NCBI GenBank assembly: GCA_031267485.1
Contig: JAIRYY010000074.1
Location: 1-23,584 of the forward strand
Direction: 5' to 3'
From: Tannerella sp.
Lineage (GTDB): Bacteria > Bacteroidota > Bacteroidia > Bacteroidales > Tannerellaceae
DNA: 23,584 bases
Every line of letters begins with the position of its first letter. Within the stretch, counting starts at the first letter, position 1. Positions 1 through 7,634 of the stretch are shown here, piece by piece. Both the position numbers and the translations under genes were made by a program. The notes beneath the pieces were generated by a model. It had not been told where the DNA came from and ran no database searches. It saw only the letters and a list, made by a program, of their open reading frames with translations.

Positions 1-782
1 CAAAATTCCGTCCCCTGGAAAAATTCATTAAGTTCTTTGGTATCACAATGTTTAAACTTATCAACCAATTCGTTGTTTGCATACCAGCAATTCACAAACA
101 TACGGTCATCAATGACCGGAGTTATTTTAAATCCATCGTATAGATCAAGGATCAGGTTATTAACAAAACATGCGGGCGACCATGATTTTTTCCCCAATTT
201 ACCGTTCCTTATCCAGCTTGCGAAATCTTCCCTGTATCGGTTAGGAGTTCCGTTTAGGCCTTCAATAGCAAGATATTCCGCCGTTTCATGTTTCCCCTCT
301 ATATCGTCATAGAACGGGGGGGAAATACGCCTTCCGTATTGGTTAATCGTGAGAATATCTTCCTCTTCCTTTTGATCATCCCGTTCATTTTTAAGAAAAA
401 AGGTGAGCATCCCAACGCCTGTTTCATACAGATTGAGATTGATGGCATCAACTTTCAGCGTATAGGTTTTCCCTCCACGCCTGGATATAATGTACGAGAC
501 CTCGCATCGCTGAGGTTCTTCACGTTCAAAGTGTTTAAGGATAGAATTTTCCTTTCCCGTATCATACAGTACGGGATGGACAAATTCATAGAAATAATTT
601 TCCTCATTGTATAAAGATTGTTGTTCATCCGGATCAAGCGCTTCCGAGTTCTTTTTCCAGCTACTCTGCGGATTCCATTCAATGTTATCCAGATTCGTCT
701 GCTCGGCAAACAGCATGGATTTCCGACCATCGATTTCCCATTTGAACGGGAAGTAAAAAACATGACAACTGTACATAAGCAT
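1..782 (-). CDS. CorA-like CRISPR-associated membrane effector, N-terminal part (partial, runs off left edge)
   Basis: Reading the minus strand from the ATG at 782 gives an uninterrupted frame of 260 codons to the window edge, so the stop and C-terminus are missing. It starts 1 base after the stop of the DHH-like gene; a second ATG at 776 is possible. No signal peptide or membrane segment is visible in this part. Readable landmarks are an aromatic N-terminus (residues 5-15), a TGVGMLTFFL stretch at 121-130 and INQYGRRISPPF at 146-157. These resemble, from memory, the soluble N-terminal domain of CorA-family proteins encoded beside type III CRISPR systems of Bacteroidota. CorA is a divalent-cation channel family, and in Bacteroides fragilis the CRISPR-linked member is the membrane effector of SAM-AMP signalling. 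The defining C-terminal transmembrane helices and GMN motif would lie outside the window, so the assignment relies on this resemblance and on the neighbours. It could instead be an unrelated CRISPR accessory protein. Confidence 0.42.
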   Translation of the reverse strand, partial: MLMYSCHVFYFPFKWEIDGRKSMLFAEQTNLDNIEWNPQSSWKKNSEALDPDEQQSLYNEENYFYEFVHPVLYDTGKENSILKHFEREEPQRCEVSYIISRRGGKTYTLKVDAINLNLYETGVGMLTFFLKNERDDQKEEEDILTINQYGRRISPPFYDDIEGKHETAEYLAIEGLNGTPNRYREDFASWIRNGKLGKKSWSPACFVNNLILDLYDGFKITPVIDDRMFVNCWYANNELVDKFKHCDTKELNEFFQGTEF

Positions 783-783
783 A

Positions 784-1539
784 TTATTTTAATAGTTCTA
801 CAATTTTATTCTTTAATCCGATTATTTCTTCTTCCGAAAACAGGGCTTTTTTCGTTCCGATAAAACCATTGTTTCCCCCGCCGTAATACATTTTGCCCTG
901 ATTTATTTCTGCTCCGAAACATTCCGTCAACCGTTCTTTTCCCTTACCATAATATATAAGTTCCTCATTTGTGTATATCAGCAATTTTTCGTAGGGGAAC
1001 AAGCTGTCGGTAATGGGTGAAAACCGTCCGGTTGCGGATTCTACGATTATAATGCCATTTTCCGCTGTTTTATTCGCGACCGCTATGGCTGCCAAATCTT
1101 CGTCGTCCGTCGTAACGCCCTGTGACTGACGGTCGGCAATACGAATCTCCCGGATTTCGTCATCGTCGGCACCCATCTCCCGCATGGCAGGAATATATCC
1201 CCGGTCGTTTGCCGCAATAAGCTGTTGTTCCCGATCCAATTTCCTGCCAAGTATCACTGCCGTTTGCTCCAGCGACGATAGGCGATCGCTGTATTCATTA
1301 TGATGATTAATCCGATAATAATTACGGGGAAGAGAAACATCTTCCGTAAGTTCCACGCCATAAACAGTATAGCGGATGTCATTAGCATACTGTTTCAGCA
1401 TATCCGCGTATCGGGAAAGCAAAGCATTGTCCCAGCGAAGTTTTCCGTCAAAAAAGATTTCGTTATGCTGTTCCAATAATTTCCTTATCGTCAACATTTC
1501 CAAATCATAACCTCCCAGTAAAAATATCTTTATCTTCAT
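784..1539 (-). CDS. DHH-superfamily phosphodiesterase-like protein, NrN-like (CRISPR-associated)
   Basis: A 251-residue soluble protein whose ATG overlaps the cas6 stop by 4 bases (ATGA), so the two are translationally coupled. The order of motifs fits the DHH/DHHA1 phosphodiesterase fold: an N-terminal GGYDLEM at 9-15, an acidic strand VELTED at 62-67, INHHN at 77-81 in the place of the DHH signature, ANDRGYI at 110-116 supplying a further acidic residue (D112), and a C-terminal GGGNNGF at 220-226 resembling the DHHA1 glycine motif. The signature here reads NHH rather than DHH. Family knowledge: in B. fragilis type III-B CRISPR the DHH-type enzyme NrN sits beside CorA and degrades the signal molecule SAM-AMP. 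I infer the same off-switch role here. Alternatives are a nanoRNase or cyclic-oligonucleotide phosphodiesterase, or an inactive binding protein. The fold is moderately sure, the substrate is inference. Confidence 0.55.
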   Translation of the reverse strand: MKIKIFLLGGYDLEMLTIRKLLEQHNEIFFDGKLRWDNALLSRYADMLKQYANDIRYTVYGVELTEDVSLPRNYYRINHHNEYSDRLSSLEQTAVILGRKLDREQQLIAANDRGYIPAMREMGADDDEIREIRIADRQSQGVTTDDEDLAAIAVANKTAENGIIIVESATGRFSPITDSLFPYEKLLIYTNEELIYYGKGKERLTECFGAEINQGKMYYGGGNNGFIGTKKALFSEEEIIGLKNKIVELLK

Positions 1540-2531
1540 TGCATTTCTATCCTATATTTCCCGAAACCGTATGTCAGGTGGTTGCCTGCGCCCAACTGTT
1601 CCATGTATTTTAATAATGTAATGTAAGGTTTGTAGTTACCTCGGAATGTCATGTCGCCGATGAGGCCGGTGAGAGGGATGCGGGTTTCGTTACTGTTTTT
1701 ACGGCGCGAACTTTTCAGTTCTATCCGTTTCAGATTTATTTCCTCTATCTCCGGACTTGCGGCTTGTTCCAGCGTGGCTTCCATGTTTTCATGCGATTGG
1801 TTGTAGCGGTCCACATCATGTGGAGCGGCATACAGAGCATGCAGTTTCTCCAGACGGTATGCGGCGGTTCTCACGAGCTGGTAAAAACTTGGGAACAGGT
1901 TGCTTTTTTCCTGATAACCGGGCGGATCCGGACGGTTACGCTGTTTTATCAGACTGACGGGCGACTCGAATACAATCCGTATGCAGTCCGACTGCGCCGA
2001 TACAGTCGGAACAGTCTCCATATCAACCGGATACAGCAGCCGTCGGGATATGATTTCGCCGTCGCGGAACAGGAGATGGTTTTCGCCCATGGCTGATACT
2101 TCGCGCACTTCATTCAGTACAAACGGTTTGGAATACAAACCCAGTCCCTTGCGGCACATGAAATCGATCGCTTCCATGAAACATGTGATGTATCGCGATA
2201 TTTCGCCCATCAGCGTCAGTGAAAAGGTGATGGTCTGTCCGGCCTGTATTTTTGTCATCTCCGTTGCACGGGGAGTGCGCACATACAGGTAGTAAGGAGC
2301 TGGAAAACCGTCTTTCAGTTCATTATACAAAGGATGTTGAGCGGATAGAGGGAATTGCCGACAATAACGGAACAGGGACATATCCCGATCCGGCAAATCA
2401 ATCTGTTCTGTCGCACACAAAAGATTGTTTCGCAATACCGCTCCCACCCATGCATCAAACATCGTATCGGTTTCGGCTGTCACCATCACATCAAATCGAT
2501 GATACATCAAAAGGTTATTTAACATCAGCAT
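1536..2531 (-). CDS. cas6: CRISPR pre-crRNA endoribonuclease Cas6
   Basis: Cas6 cuts the CRISPR precursor transcript within its repeats to make crRNAs. The product (331 residues from the ATG at 2531) has the RAMP layout: an N-terminal ferredoxin-like part with a WVGAVLRNNLL segment near 28-38 and the typical glycine-rich Cas6 C-terminus at about 289-331 (GLIGDMTFRGNY, then GAGNHLTYGFGKYRIE). The frame can be extended to a TTG at 2570, but a clear promoter at 2555-2585 overlaps that codon, so the ATG at 2531 (or 2525) is preferred. The stop overlaps the next gene by 4 bases. It is the first gene of a leftward operon with the DHH-like and CorA-like genes. No CRISPR array lies in the window. Cas6 alone does not fix the subtype; type III is inferred from the neighbours. 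Confidence 0.85.
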   Translation of the reverse strand: MLMLNNLLMYHRFDVMVTAETDTMFDAWVGAVLRNNLLCATEQIDLPDRDMSLFRYCRQFPLSAQHPLYNELKDGFPAPYYLYVRTPRATEMTKIQAGQTITFSLTLMGEISRYITCFMEAIDFMCRKGLGLYSKPFVLNEVREVSAMGENHLLFRDGEIISRRLLYPVDMETVPTVSAQSDCIRIVFESPVSLIKQRNRPDPPGYQEKSNLFPSFYQLVRTAAYRLEKLHALYAAPHDVDRYNQSHENMEATLEQAASPEIEEINLKRIELKSSRRKNSNETRIPLTGLIGDMTFRGNYKPYITLLKYMEQLGAGNHLTYGFGKYRIEMQ

Positions 2532-2554
2532 TAAATCTAATATATATTTCGCCC

Positions 2555-2585
2555 CAAATATAGGGAACAAATATCAAAATACAAA
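2555..2585 (-). promoter_or_regulatory. Promoter of the cas6 operon
   Basis: On the minus strand TTTG (2585-2582), a 19-base spacer and TATATTTG (2562-2555) match the Bacteroides sigma-ABfr promoter exactly. The predicted transcript starts about 17 bases before the cas6 ATG at 2531. It supports the downstream ATG over the upstream TTG. Confidence 0.7.
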
Positions 2586-2655
2586 ATATAATACCTGTTT
2601 TTTTCAAAAAAAAATAGGCATCTCTCCCTTCCGATTTTTTTTCCCGCGCTACGAC

Positions 2656-2686
2656 TTGTATTTCTTGATATTTTCACGTACATTTG
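2656..2686 (+). promoter_or_regulatory. Promoter of the GH43 gene
   Basis: TTG (2656-2658), a 20-base spacer and TACATTTG (2679-2686) fit the Bacteroides promoter pattern. It lies back to back with the cas6 promoter. The upstream in-frame extension of the GH43 gene to 2684 falls inside the promoter, which supports the ATG at 2711. Confidence 0.65.
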
Positions 2687-2710
2687 CCGACGCATACATT
2701 ATATGATATT

Positions 2711-3844
2711 ATGAAACATAAAAACTGTCTTTTGAATCTTTGCCGGACGGCGCTTTTGCTGTCCGTGATTTACGCCTGCTCGGATCATGCGGTAAAATCA
2801 TTTACTCCCGGCGAAATATGGCCGGATAATAACGGGACACACATCAATGCGCATGGTGGAGGGATTCTTCGGATGGGCAATGTTTATTACTGGTTCGGCG
2901 AACACAAAACGGAAGGTGAAGCCGGGAATGTGGCGCAGGTCGGGGTGCGCTGTTACTCGTCGAAAGACTTGTATAACTGGAAAGATGAGGGCATTGTACT
3001 CAGTGTGGTTGAAGATGATTTGACGCACAGCATCACAAAGGGATGTATCCTGGAACGGCCGAAGGTTATCCATAACAGGAAAAACAACAATTACGTGATG
3101 TGGTTTCACCTGGAGCCTAAGGGAGGGGGATATACGGGTGCGCTAAGCGGTATTGCCGTCAGCGACAAACCGACCGGGCCTTACCGGTTTCTGGAAGCGG
3201 CGCGACCGAACGCGGGCTATTGGCCGCAGAACGTCCGGGAGGTGCACAAGTCGGGAATCATTCCCGTCGCCGGACAGCGATACAGCGGAGGCGAGCTGCC
3301 GGATCATCCGGATTCGCTGAATATCCTTGGCCGTGACATGCAGGGCGGACAGATGGCGCGCGATATGAACCTGTTTGTCGACGACGACGGCAAGGCTTAT
3401 CATATTTATGCATCGGAGGAAAACAGTACGCTTCACATATCCGAACTGAATGATGACTATACCGGCTGTTCGGGAAAATACGCGAGATTTTTTGTCGGAC
3501 GTTTTATGGAAGCGCCTGCCATGTTCAAGAAAGACGGCAAATATTACCTTATCATGTCGGGATGCACCGGGTGGGCGCCGAATGCCGGACGCTCGGCTGT
3601 CGCTTCATCCATCTGGGGGCCGTGGCGGGAACTGGAAAATCCTTTTGTCGGCGAGGATGCCGACGTGTCTTTCCGCTCACAGAGCACTTATGTGCTGCCT
3701 GTCCCCGGAACGTCGGACCGCTTCATCTACATGGGCGATCGCTGGATGCCCAGGAATGCAATTGACGGACGTTATATCTGGCTCCCGCTCACTTTCGACG
3801 GCGAGCAGCCGGTCATCCGCTGGACGGACGAATGGCATTATTAA
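2711..3844 (+). CDS. Glycoside hydrolase family 43-type lipoprotein (beta-galactosidase/galactanase-like)
   Basis: A 377-residue exported enzyme. It has a basic N-terminus, a hydrophobic segment at 13-22 and Cys23, which looks like a lipoprotein cleavage site although the lipobox (IYAC) is imperfect. The body fits the five-bladed GH43 propeller: blade-one motif GTHINAHGGGIL at 42-53, ERPKV at 115-119, RDMNLFVDDDG at 217-227 (D218 a plausible pKa-tuning Asp), EAPAMF at 267-272 (E267 the likely general acid), and QSTYVLPVPG at 324-333. The HINAHGGG motif followed by YYWFGE is what I recall from GH43 subfamilies 24 and 34, which act on galactose-containing glycans. The catalytic base is not clear to me; D39 is one candidate. 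It stands alone, without a SusC/SusD pair in view, so it is not evidently part of a polysaccharide utilisation locus here. Family assignment is firm, substrate is not. Confidence 0.8.
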   Translation: MKHKNCLLNLCRTALLLSVIYACSDHAVKSFTPGEIWPDNNGTHINAHGGGILRMGNVYYWFGEHKTEGEAGNVAQVGVRCYSSKDLYNWKDEGIVLSVVEDDLTHSITKGCILERPKVIHNRKNNNYVMWFHLEPKGGGYTGALSGIAVSDKPTGPYRFLEAARPNAGYWPQNVREVHKSGIIPVAGQRYSGGELPDHPDSLNILGRDMQGGQMARDMNLFVDDDGKAYHIYASEENSTLHISELNDDYTGCSGKYARFFVGRFMEAPAMFKKDGKYYLIMSGCTGWAPNAGRSAVASSIWGPWRELENPFVGEDADVSFRSQSTYVLPVPGTSDRFIYMGDRWMPRNAIDGRYIWLPLTFDGEQPVIRWTDEWHY

Positions 3845-3845
3845 C

Positions 3846-3879
3846 CGTCATTCGCCGGCGCGGGGGCTGACGAATGACG
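3846..3879. terminator. Inverted repeat between convergent genes (possible bidirectional terminator)
   Basis: A perfect 9-bp inverted repeat, CGTCATTCG (3846-3854) and CGAATGACG (3871-3879), surrounds a 16-base GC-rich spacer. It starts 2 bases after the GH43 stop and overlaps the 3' end of the convergent small membrane protein gene. Neither strand has a run of T after the stem, so intrinsic terminator function is uncertain. Confidence 0.35.
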
Positions 3880-4177
3880 TGTATATCAGCAACAGGGCCG
3901 AGATAAACAGGAATACGACCCACTCCATTCTTCCGCGGAACATGAATACGGAGGCGGCGATCATGGAAACGCCCGCCAGGATGTTTATGCGGTGCAGGCG
4001 ACGGCTGCGGAAACCGAGATTCTTATAGGGTGCGGTCATAAAACTTACCGTTATGCCGGCGGCGCCGACAGCAAAGACCTGCGGCGCATGCATCCAGTGC
4101 GTGATGTACAGCGTCGCACCGGCGAACGCCAGCACGGAGGAAAACATAAATATATAATTACGCATCTGCCGGTTCAT
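3848..4177 (-). CDS. Small conserved membrane protein of unknown function
   Basis: A 109-residue protein with four likely membrane helices (about residues 7-26, 31-48, 63-80 and 84-102) and a basic loop with RSRRLHR around 57-63. I do not recognise a named family. The ATG overlaps the stop of the DivIC-like gene by 4 bases (ATGA), so the two are co-translated and may act together at the cell envelope; this is inference from position. Its last codons lie within an inverted repeat shared with the convergent GH43 gene. Confidence 0.7.
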   Translation of the reverse strand: MNRQMRNYIFMFSSVLAFAGATLYITHWMHAPQVFAVGAAGITVSFMTAPYKNLGFRSRRLHRINILAGVSMIAASVFMFRGRMEWVVFLFISALLLIYTSFVSPRAGE

Positions 4178-4476
4178 TCTTCAATAATAAATACATCCTC
4201 ATCTTCTTCCTTCATGAAATATTCTTCACGGGCAAACTGCTCCAGCCCGATTTTGTCGGTCTGCAATTCCTGCAGTTTCTTCCTGTTCTGTTCAATTTCC
4301 CTTTTATAACGCTGTATCTCGTTTTCGAGCGAACGTATTTTCTCATCATAAGCATAACGGTTATACAGGCTGCTGTCGCCGACAAGGAGGGTAAAGAGAA
4401 AGAACAAAATCGTTACCAGCCAGTATTTGTTCAATCCGGCAAGGTATTTTTTATAAAAATCGGTCAATCGTGACAT
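4174..4476 (-). CDS. Septum formation initiator protein, DivIC/FtsB family
   Basis: A 100-residue single-pass membrane protein. A short cytoplasmic N-terminus with a KYLAGLNKYW segment leads into one transmembrane helix (about 20-37), then a coiled coil rich in Glu, Lys and Arg (about 45-80) and an acidic tail (KEEDEDVFIIEE). This is the layout of DivIC/FtsB, which forms a coiled-coil complex with FtsL and FtsQ/DivIB at the division septum. The frame extends to a TTG at 4497, but that codon lies in the -7 promoter box at 4495-4502, so the ATG at 4476 is chosen. It is divergent from dnaX and overlaps the next gene by 4 bases. Confidence 0.85.
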   Translation of the reverse strand: MSRLTDFYKKYLAGLNKYWLVTILFFLFTLLVGDSSLYNRYAYDEKIRSLENEIQRYKREIEQNRKKLQELQTDKIGLEQFAREEYFMKEEDEDVFIIEE

Positions 4477-4494
4477 ATCTGAAAAGAGTTTATG

Positions 4495-4502
4495 CAAAAG
4501 TA
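4495..4502 (-). promoter_or_regulatory. -7 box for the divIC-like operon
   Basis: TACTTTTG on the minus strand matches TAnnTTTG and lies 18 bases upstream of the ATG at 4476. No good -33 element is evident at the usual distance. It is back to back with the dnaX -7 box. Confidence 0.5.
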
Positions 4503-4515
4503 GAAAAAAAATTTA

Positions 4516-4523
4516 TATATTTG
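4516..4523 (+). promoter_or_regulatory. -7 box for dnaX
   Basis: TATATTTG matches TAnnTTTG and lies 43 bases upstream of the dnaX ATG. The -33 element is weak. The divergent box for the divIC-like gene is 13 bases away, so the two transcripts start from a shared short control region. Confidence 0.55.
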
Positions 4524-4566
4524 CAGACAATTTGAGAAATAATTATTTCGCACAATTTGAAAACAG

Positions 4567-5694
4567 ATGGAAGATTATATCGTTTCGGCGCGTAAATACA
4601 GGCCTTCGACGTTTAAAAGCGTTGTCGGACAAAAGGCTCTCACCACGACTTTGAAGAATGCCATTCAAAGCGGAAAACTGGCTCACGCCTACCTGTTCTG
4701 CGGACCGCGCGGGGTCGGCAAGACGTCGTGCGCGCGTATCTTTGCCAAGACGATAAACTGCCTGAATCTTACGCCCGAAGGCGAGGCCTGCAACGAATGT
4801 GAGTCATGCCGCTCGTTCAACGAACAGCGTTCGCTGAACATTCATGAGCTTGACGCGGCGTCGAACAACTCGGTCGACGATATCCGGTCGCTGACGGAGC
4901 AGGTGCGTATCCCGCCGCAACTGGGCAAATACAAGGTTTATATCATCGACGAGGTTCACATGCTCAGCACGGCGGCGTTCAACGCGTTCCTTAAAACGCT
5001 TGAGGAACCGCCTCATCACGCCATATTCATACTTGCGACAACGGAAAAGCAGAAGATTCTCCCGACCATACTGTCGCGTTGCCAGACTTACGATTTCATC
5101 CGCATAACGATTGAAGATATGGTCGAACATCTGCAATACGTGGCATCGTGCGAGCATATTTCCGCTGAACCCGAAGCGCTGAACATCATTGCGCAAAAGG
5201 CGGACGGCGGCATGCGCGACGCTCTTTCAATCTTTGACCAGGTGGCGAGTTTTACGGCGGGTAACATCTCTTACAAGGCCGTTATCGACAACCTGAATGT
5301 CCTTGATTACGAATATTATTTCCGCATTACCGATGCCATACTCGGCGGGGACGTCCGCGCCTGCATGCTCATACTCAGGGAGATTCTCGAAAAGGGTTTT
5401 GACGGGCAGAACATCATCACGGGACTGGCGGCGCATTTCCGCGACCTTCTGGTTTGCAGGGACGAGGCAACCCTTGTGCTCTTCGAAGTGGGAGCGTCCA
5501 TACGCGAACGTTATAAAGAGACGGCAAAAAAGTGCGCCGACAAACTTCTTTTCAGGGCTATCGAACTCGCAAACCAGTGCGACCTGAATTACCGGAACAG
5601 CCGTAACAAACGGCTACTGCTGGAACTCACGCTTATACAGTTATGTCAGCTTACGGCAAGCCCCGCAGAAGAGGACGATAAAAAAAAAAGCTGA
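4567..5694 (+). CDS. dnaX: DNA polymerase III gamma subunit (short product of dnaX)
   Basis: The unshifted frame of dnaX encodes 375 residues: the AAA+ clamp-loader ATPase and oligomerisation domains. Visible are Walker A GPRGVGKT (46-53), the zinc-binding Cys 65, 75, 78 and 81, Walker B IIDEVH (126-131), sensor 1 ATTE (157-160) and the SRC arginine-finger motif (170-172). The protein stops two codons after a run of ten A (5680-5689), giving the tail DDKKKS. This is about where gamma ends in species that make both gamma and tau. Gamma loads the beta sliding clamp but lacks the tau domains that bind polymerase and helicase. If the A run were one base short because of a sequencing error, there would be only one full-length product. 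Confidence 0.85.
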   Translation: MEDYIVSARKYRPSTFKSVVGQKALTTTLKNAIQSGKLAHAYLFCGPRGVGKTSCARIFAKTINCLNLTPEGEACNECESCRSFNEQRSLNIHELDAASNNSVDDIRSLTEQVRIPPQLGKYKVYIIDEVHMLSTAAFNAFLKTLEEPPHHAIFILATTEKQKILPTILSRCQTYDFIRITIEDMVEHLQYVASCEHISAEPEALNIIAQKADGGMRDALSIFDQVASFTAGNISYKAVIDNLNVLDYEYYFRITDAILGGDVRACMLILREILEKGFDGQNIITGLAAHFRDLLVCRDEATLVLFEVGASIRERYKETAKKCADKLLFRAIELANQCDLNYRNSRNKRLLLELTLIQLCQLTASPAEEDDKKKS

Positions 5695-6287
5695 TTAAAC
5701 CGATTTCCGCTTCACAACAGCAGGCGAAAACCCCGGACAGTGCGCCTCCTGGCGGTCATACGTCGTCACCGCCAGGCTCGAAATCGCCGACATATTCAAA
5801 ATCTGCGGCGAATACGGATATTGACAAAATCCCCGCGCTACGCAGTACATCGCTGAAAATACTGGTCGAAAACACGGCGCGAACGGAACAAACGACATTC
5901 GCAGCGCCAATGTCCGATGCCAGCAGTGATTTTTCACAGGAACTGCTTCTTAAACACTGGCTTGAATATGCCGAAAGCCTGACGGTTGAAAAAACACACC
6001 TGAAAAATACGCTGATAAACTGCAAGCCGGTATTGAAAGAGGATTTCACACTCGAAGTGCCGGTTTACAATCCAAGCCAGAAAGATGAAATACTTAACTT
6101 CAGCAGGACAATTTTGGGACATCTGTGCGGCAAACTGAATAACACGCACATAAAAATGGATATCCGCATTGTCGAGAAAGAGGAAAAGGAAATGATTTAC
6201 ACCTCAACGGAAAAATACAATTACCTTACGAATAAGAATCCGGCGCTCGAAAAGTTAAAAAACATTCTGAACCTGACGGTTGAATAA
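4567..6287 (+). CDS. dnaX: DNA polymerase III tau subunit, dnaX read through by -1 frameshift or slippage at A10
   Basis: The -1 frame is open without a stop from the A run at 5680-5689 to the TAA at 6285-6287. A shift after codon 5686-5688 would fuse it to the ATPase part, giving about 573 residues, near the usual length for Bacteroidales DnaX. Just after the junction comes a Pro/Ser/Thr/Lys-rich linker (about 375-450), expected between the clamp-loader and tau-specific domains. A compact charged domain follows (from about 450), including the stretch from the ATG at 5910 that could be mistaken for a separate 125-residue gene. Tau couples the clamp loader to the polymerase and helicase. Its end is 1 base from the convergent der stop. 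Either programmed recoding or an artefactual missing A explains the break. Confidence 0.75.
5680..5690 (+). promoter_or_regulatory. dnaX slippery site (A10 G)
   Basis: Ten consecutive A followed by G, in zero frame AAA AAA AAA AGC TGA. Two tRNA-Lys on AAA AAA can slip back one base and continue with AAG in the -1 frame; RNA polymerase could equally add an A. A purine-rich AGAAGAGGA lies just upstream (5668-5676), like the frameshift-stimulating Shine-Dalgarno element of E. coli dnaX. Any downstream hairpin looks weak by eye, which would favour transcriptional slippage. Confidence 0.65.
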
Positions 6288-6288
6288 T

Positions 6289-7602
6289 TTATTTCTCCCT
6301 CATAAAAATCTGTATCGGCGTGCCGCTGAAATCCCAGTTTTCGCGCATTTTATTTTCCAGGAAACGACGGTACGGTTCTTTTACCCATTGCGGCAGGTTA
6401 CAGAAGAAGACAAACGACGGGACGTTGCCTCCCGGCAGTTGCGTTATGTATTTTATTTTGACATACTTCCCTTTTATGGCGGGAGGCGGCGTGTTTTCGA
6501 TAATCGGGAGCATCACTTCGTTGAGCTTGGCCGTCGGAACGCGCCGGTAACGGTTCTCGTACACGTCCCTTGCTTTTTCCAGGACTTTAAAGATGCGCTG
6601 CTTGGTCGTTGCCGAGATAAACAGTACGGGGAAATCCGTGAATGGCGCAAACCGGTCCTGAATGGCGCGAATATACGTCTTTATGGATTCCGGCGACTTG
6701 TCTTCAACCAGATCCCATTTGTTTACACAGACAAGAAGCCCTTTTTTATTTTTGCAGATAATGGAAAATATATTCAGATCCTGGCTCTCGATTCCGCGTA
6801 CGGCATCCACCATCAGTACGCATACATCCGAATTTTCGATGGCCCGTATGGAACGTATAACCGAATAATACTCAAGATCTTCGTTTACCTTGTTCTTTTT
6901 ACGTATGCCGGCCGTATCGACCAGATAAAAATTAAGCCCGAACTTGTTGTATTTCGTATATATCGAATCGCGTGTTGTTCCGGCAATATCCGTAACAATA
7001 TGGCGTTCCTCCCCGATAAAAGCATTTACCAGAGACGATTTGCCGGCATTGGGACGTCCGACGACAGCGATACGCGGCAGTTCCTCCTCAGTTTCATCAC
7101 TTATTTCCGCCGGCAGCGCCTCAACTATCCGATCCAGCAAATCTCCCGTATATGAGCCGTTTATGGCCGAGACGCAGTAGGGATCGCCAAGTCCCATGCT
7201 GTAAAATTCCGCAGCCAGGGCATGCGTTTCGTAATTATCGGCTTTGTTGACAGCCAGGATAACCGGTTTGTTACTCCGGCGAAGTTTCCGGGCAACTTCG
7301 TCATCGAGGTCGGTAACGCCCGTCAGCACATCAACGACGAAAAGCATGACGTCGGCTTCTTCGATTGCGACCTGCACCTGTTTGTTTATCTCGCTCTCGA
7401 ACACGTCATCGGAATTGACAACCCATCCGCCCGTATCGATAAGCGAAAATTCGCGCCCGGTCCATTCGACCCTGCCATACTGGCGGTCGCGCGTCGTACC
7501 CGCCTCCTCGTTCACTATCGCCTGGCGCGACTGCGTCAGACGGTTGAACAGCGTGGATTTACCCACATTGGGGCGTCCTACGATTGCTACTACATTTTTC
7601 AT
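6289..7602 (-). CDS. der: Ribosome-assembly GTPase Der (EngA)
   Basis: A 437-residue double GTPase that acts in maturation of the 50S ribosomal subunit. The first G domain has GRPNVGKS at 9-16 and NKAD at 119-122. The second has GRPNAGKS at 182-189, DTAG at 229-232 and NKWD at 294-297. The C-terminal KH-like domain (about 350-437) is intact. Length is normal for the family. It is the last gene of the minus-strand cluster, 32 bases after era, and ends 1 base from the dnaX stop on the other strand. Confidence 0.95.
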   Translation of the reverse strand: MKNVVAIVGRPNVGKSTLFNRLTQSRQAIVNEEAGTTRDRQYGRVEWTGREFSLIDTGGWVVNSDDVFESEINKQVQVAIEEADVMLFVVDVLTGVTDLDDEVARKLRRSNKPVILAVNKADNYETHALAAEFYSMGLGDPYCVSAINGSYTGDLLDRIVEALPAEISDETEEELPRIAVVGRPNAGKSSLVNAFIGEERHIVTDIAGTTRDSIYTKYNKFGLNFYLVDTAGIRKKNKVNEDLEYYSVIRSIRAIENSDVCVLMVDAVRGIESQDLNIFSIICKNKKGLLVCVNKWDLVEDKSPESIKTYIRAIQDRFAPFTDFPVLFISATTKQRIFKVLEKARDVYENRYRRVPTAKLNEVMLPIIENTPPPAIKGKYVKIKYITQLPGGNVPSFVFFCNLPQWVKEPYRRFLENKMRENWDFSGTPIQIFMREK

Positions 7603-7634
7603 CGTTATTTACTTTTTTTTGTTTATACAATCAC

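Noticed and set aside
37..863. Several short frames on both strands in the first 860 bases
   Set aside because: They overlap the continuous minus-strand frame from 782 to the edge, or the DHH-like gene, and lack protein-like character.
5910..6287. A separate 125-residue gene after dnaX
   Set aside because: The same frame is open upstream all the way to the A10 run, and the protein fits the tau C-terminal domain, so it is treated as part of dnaX.
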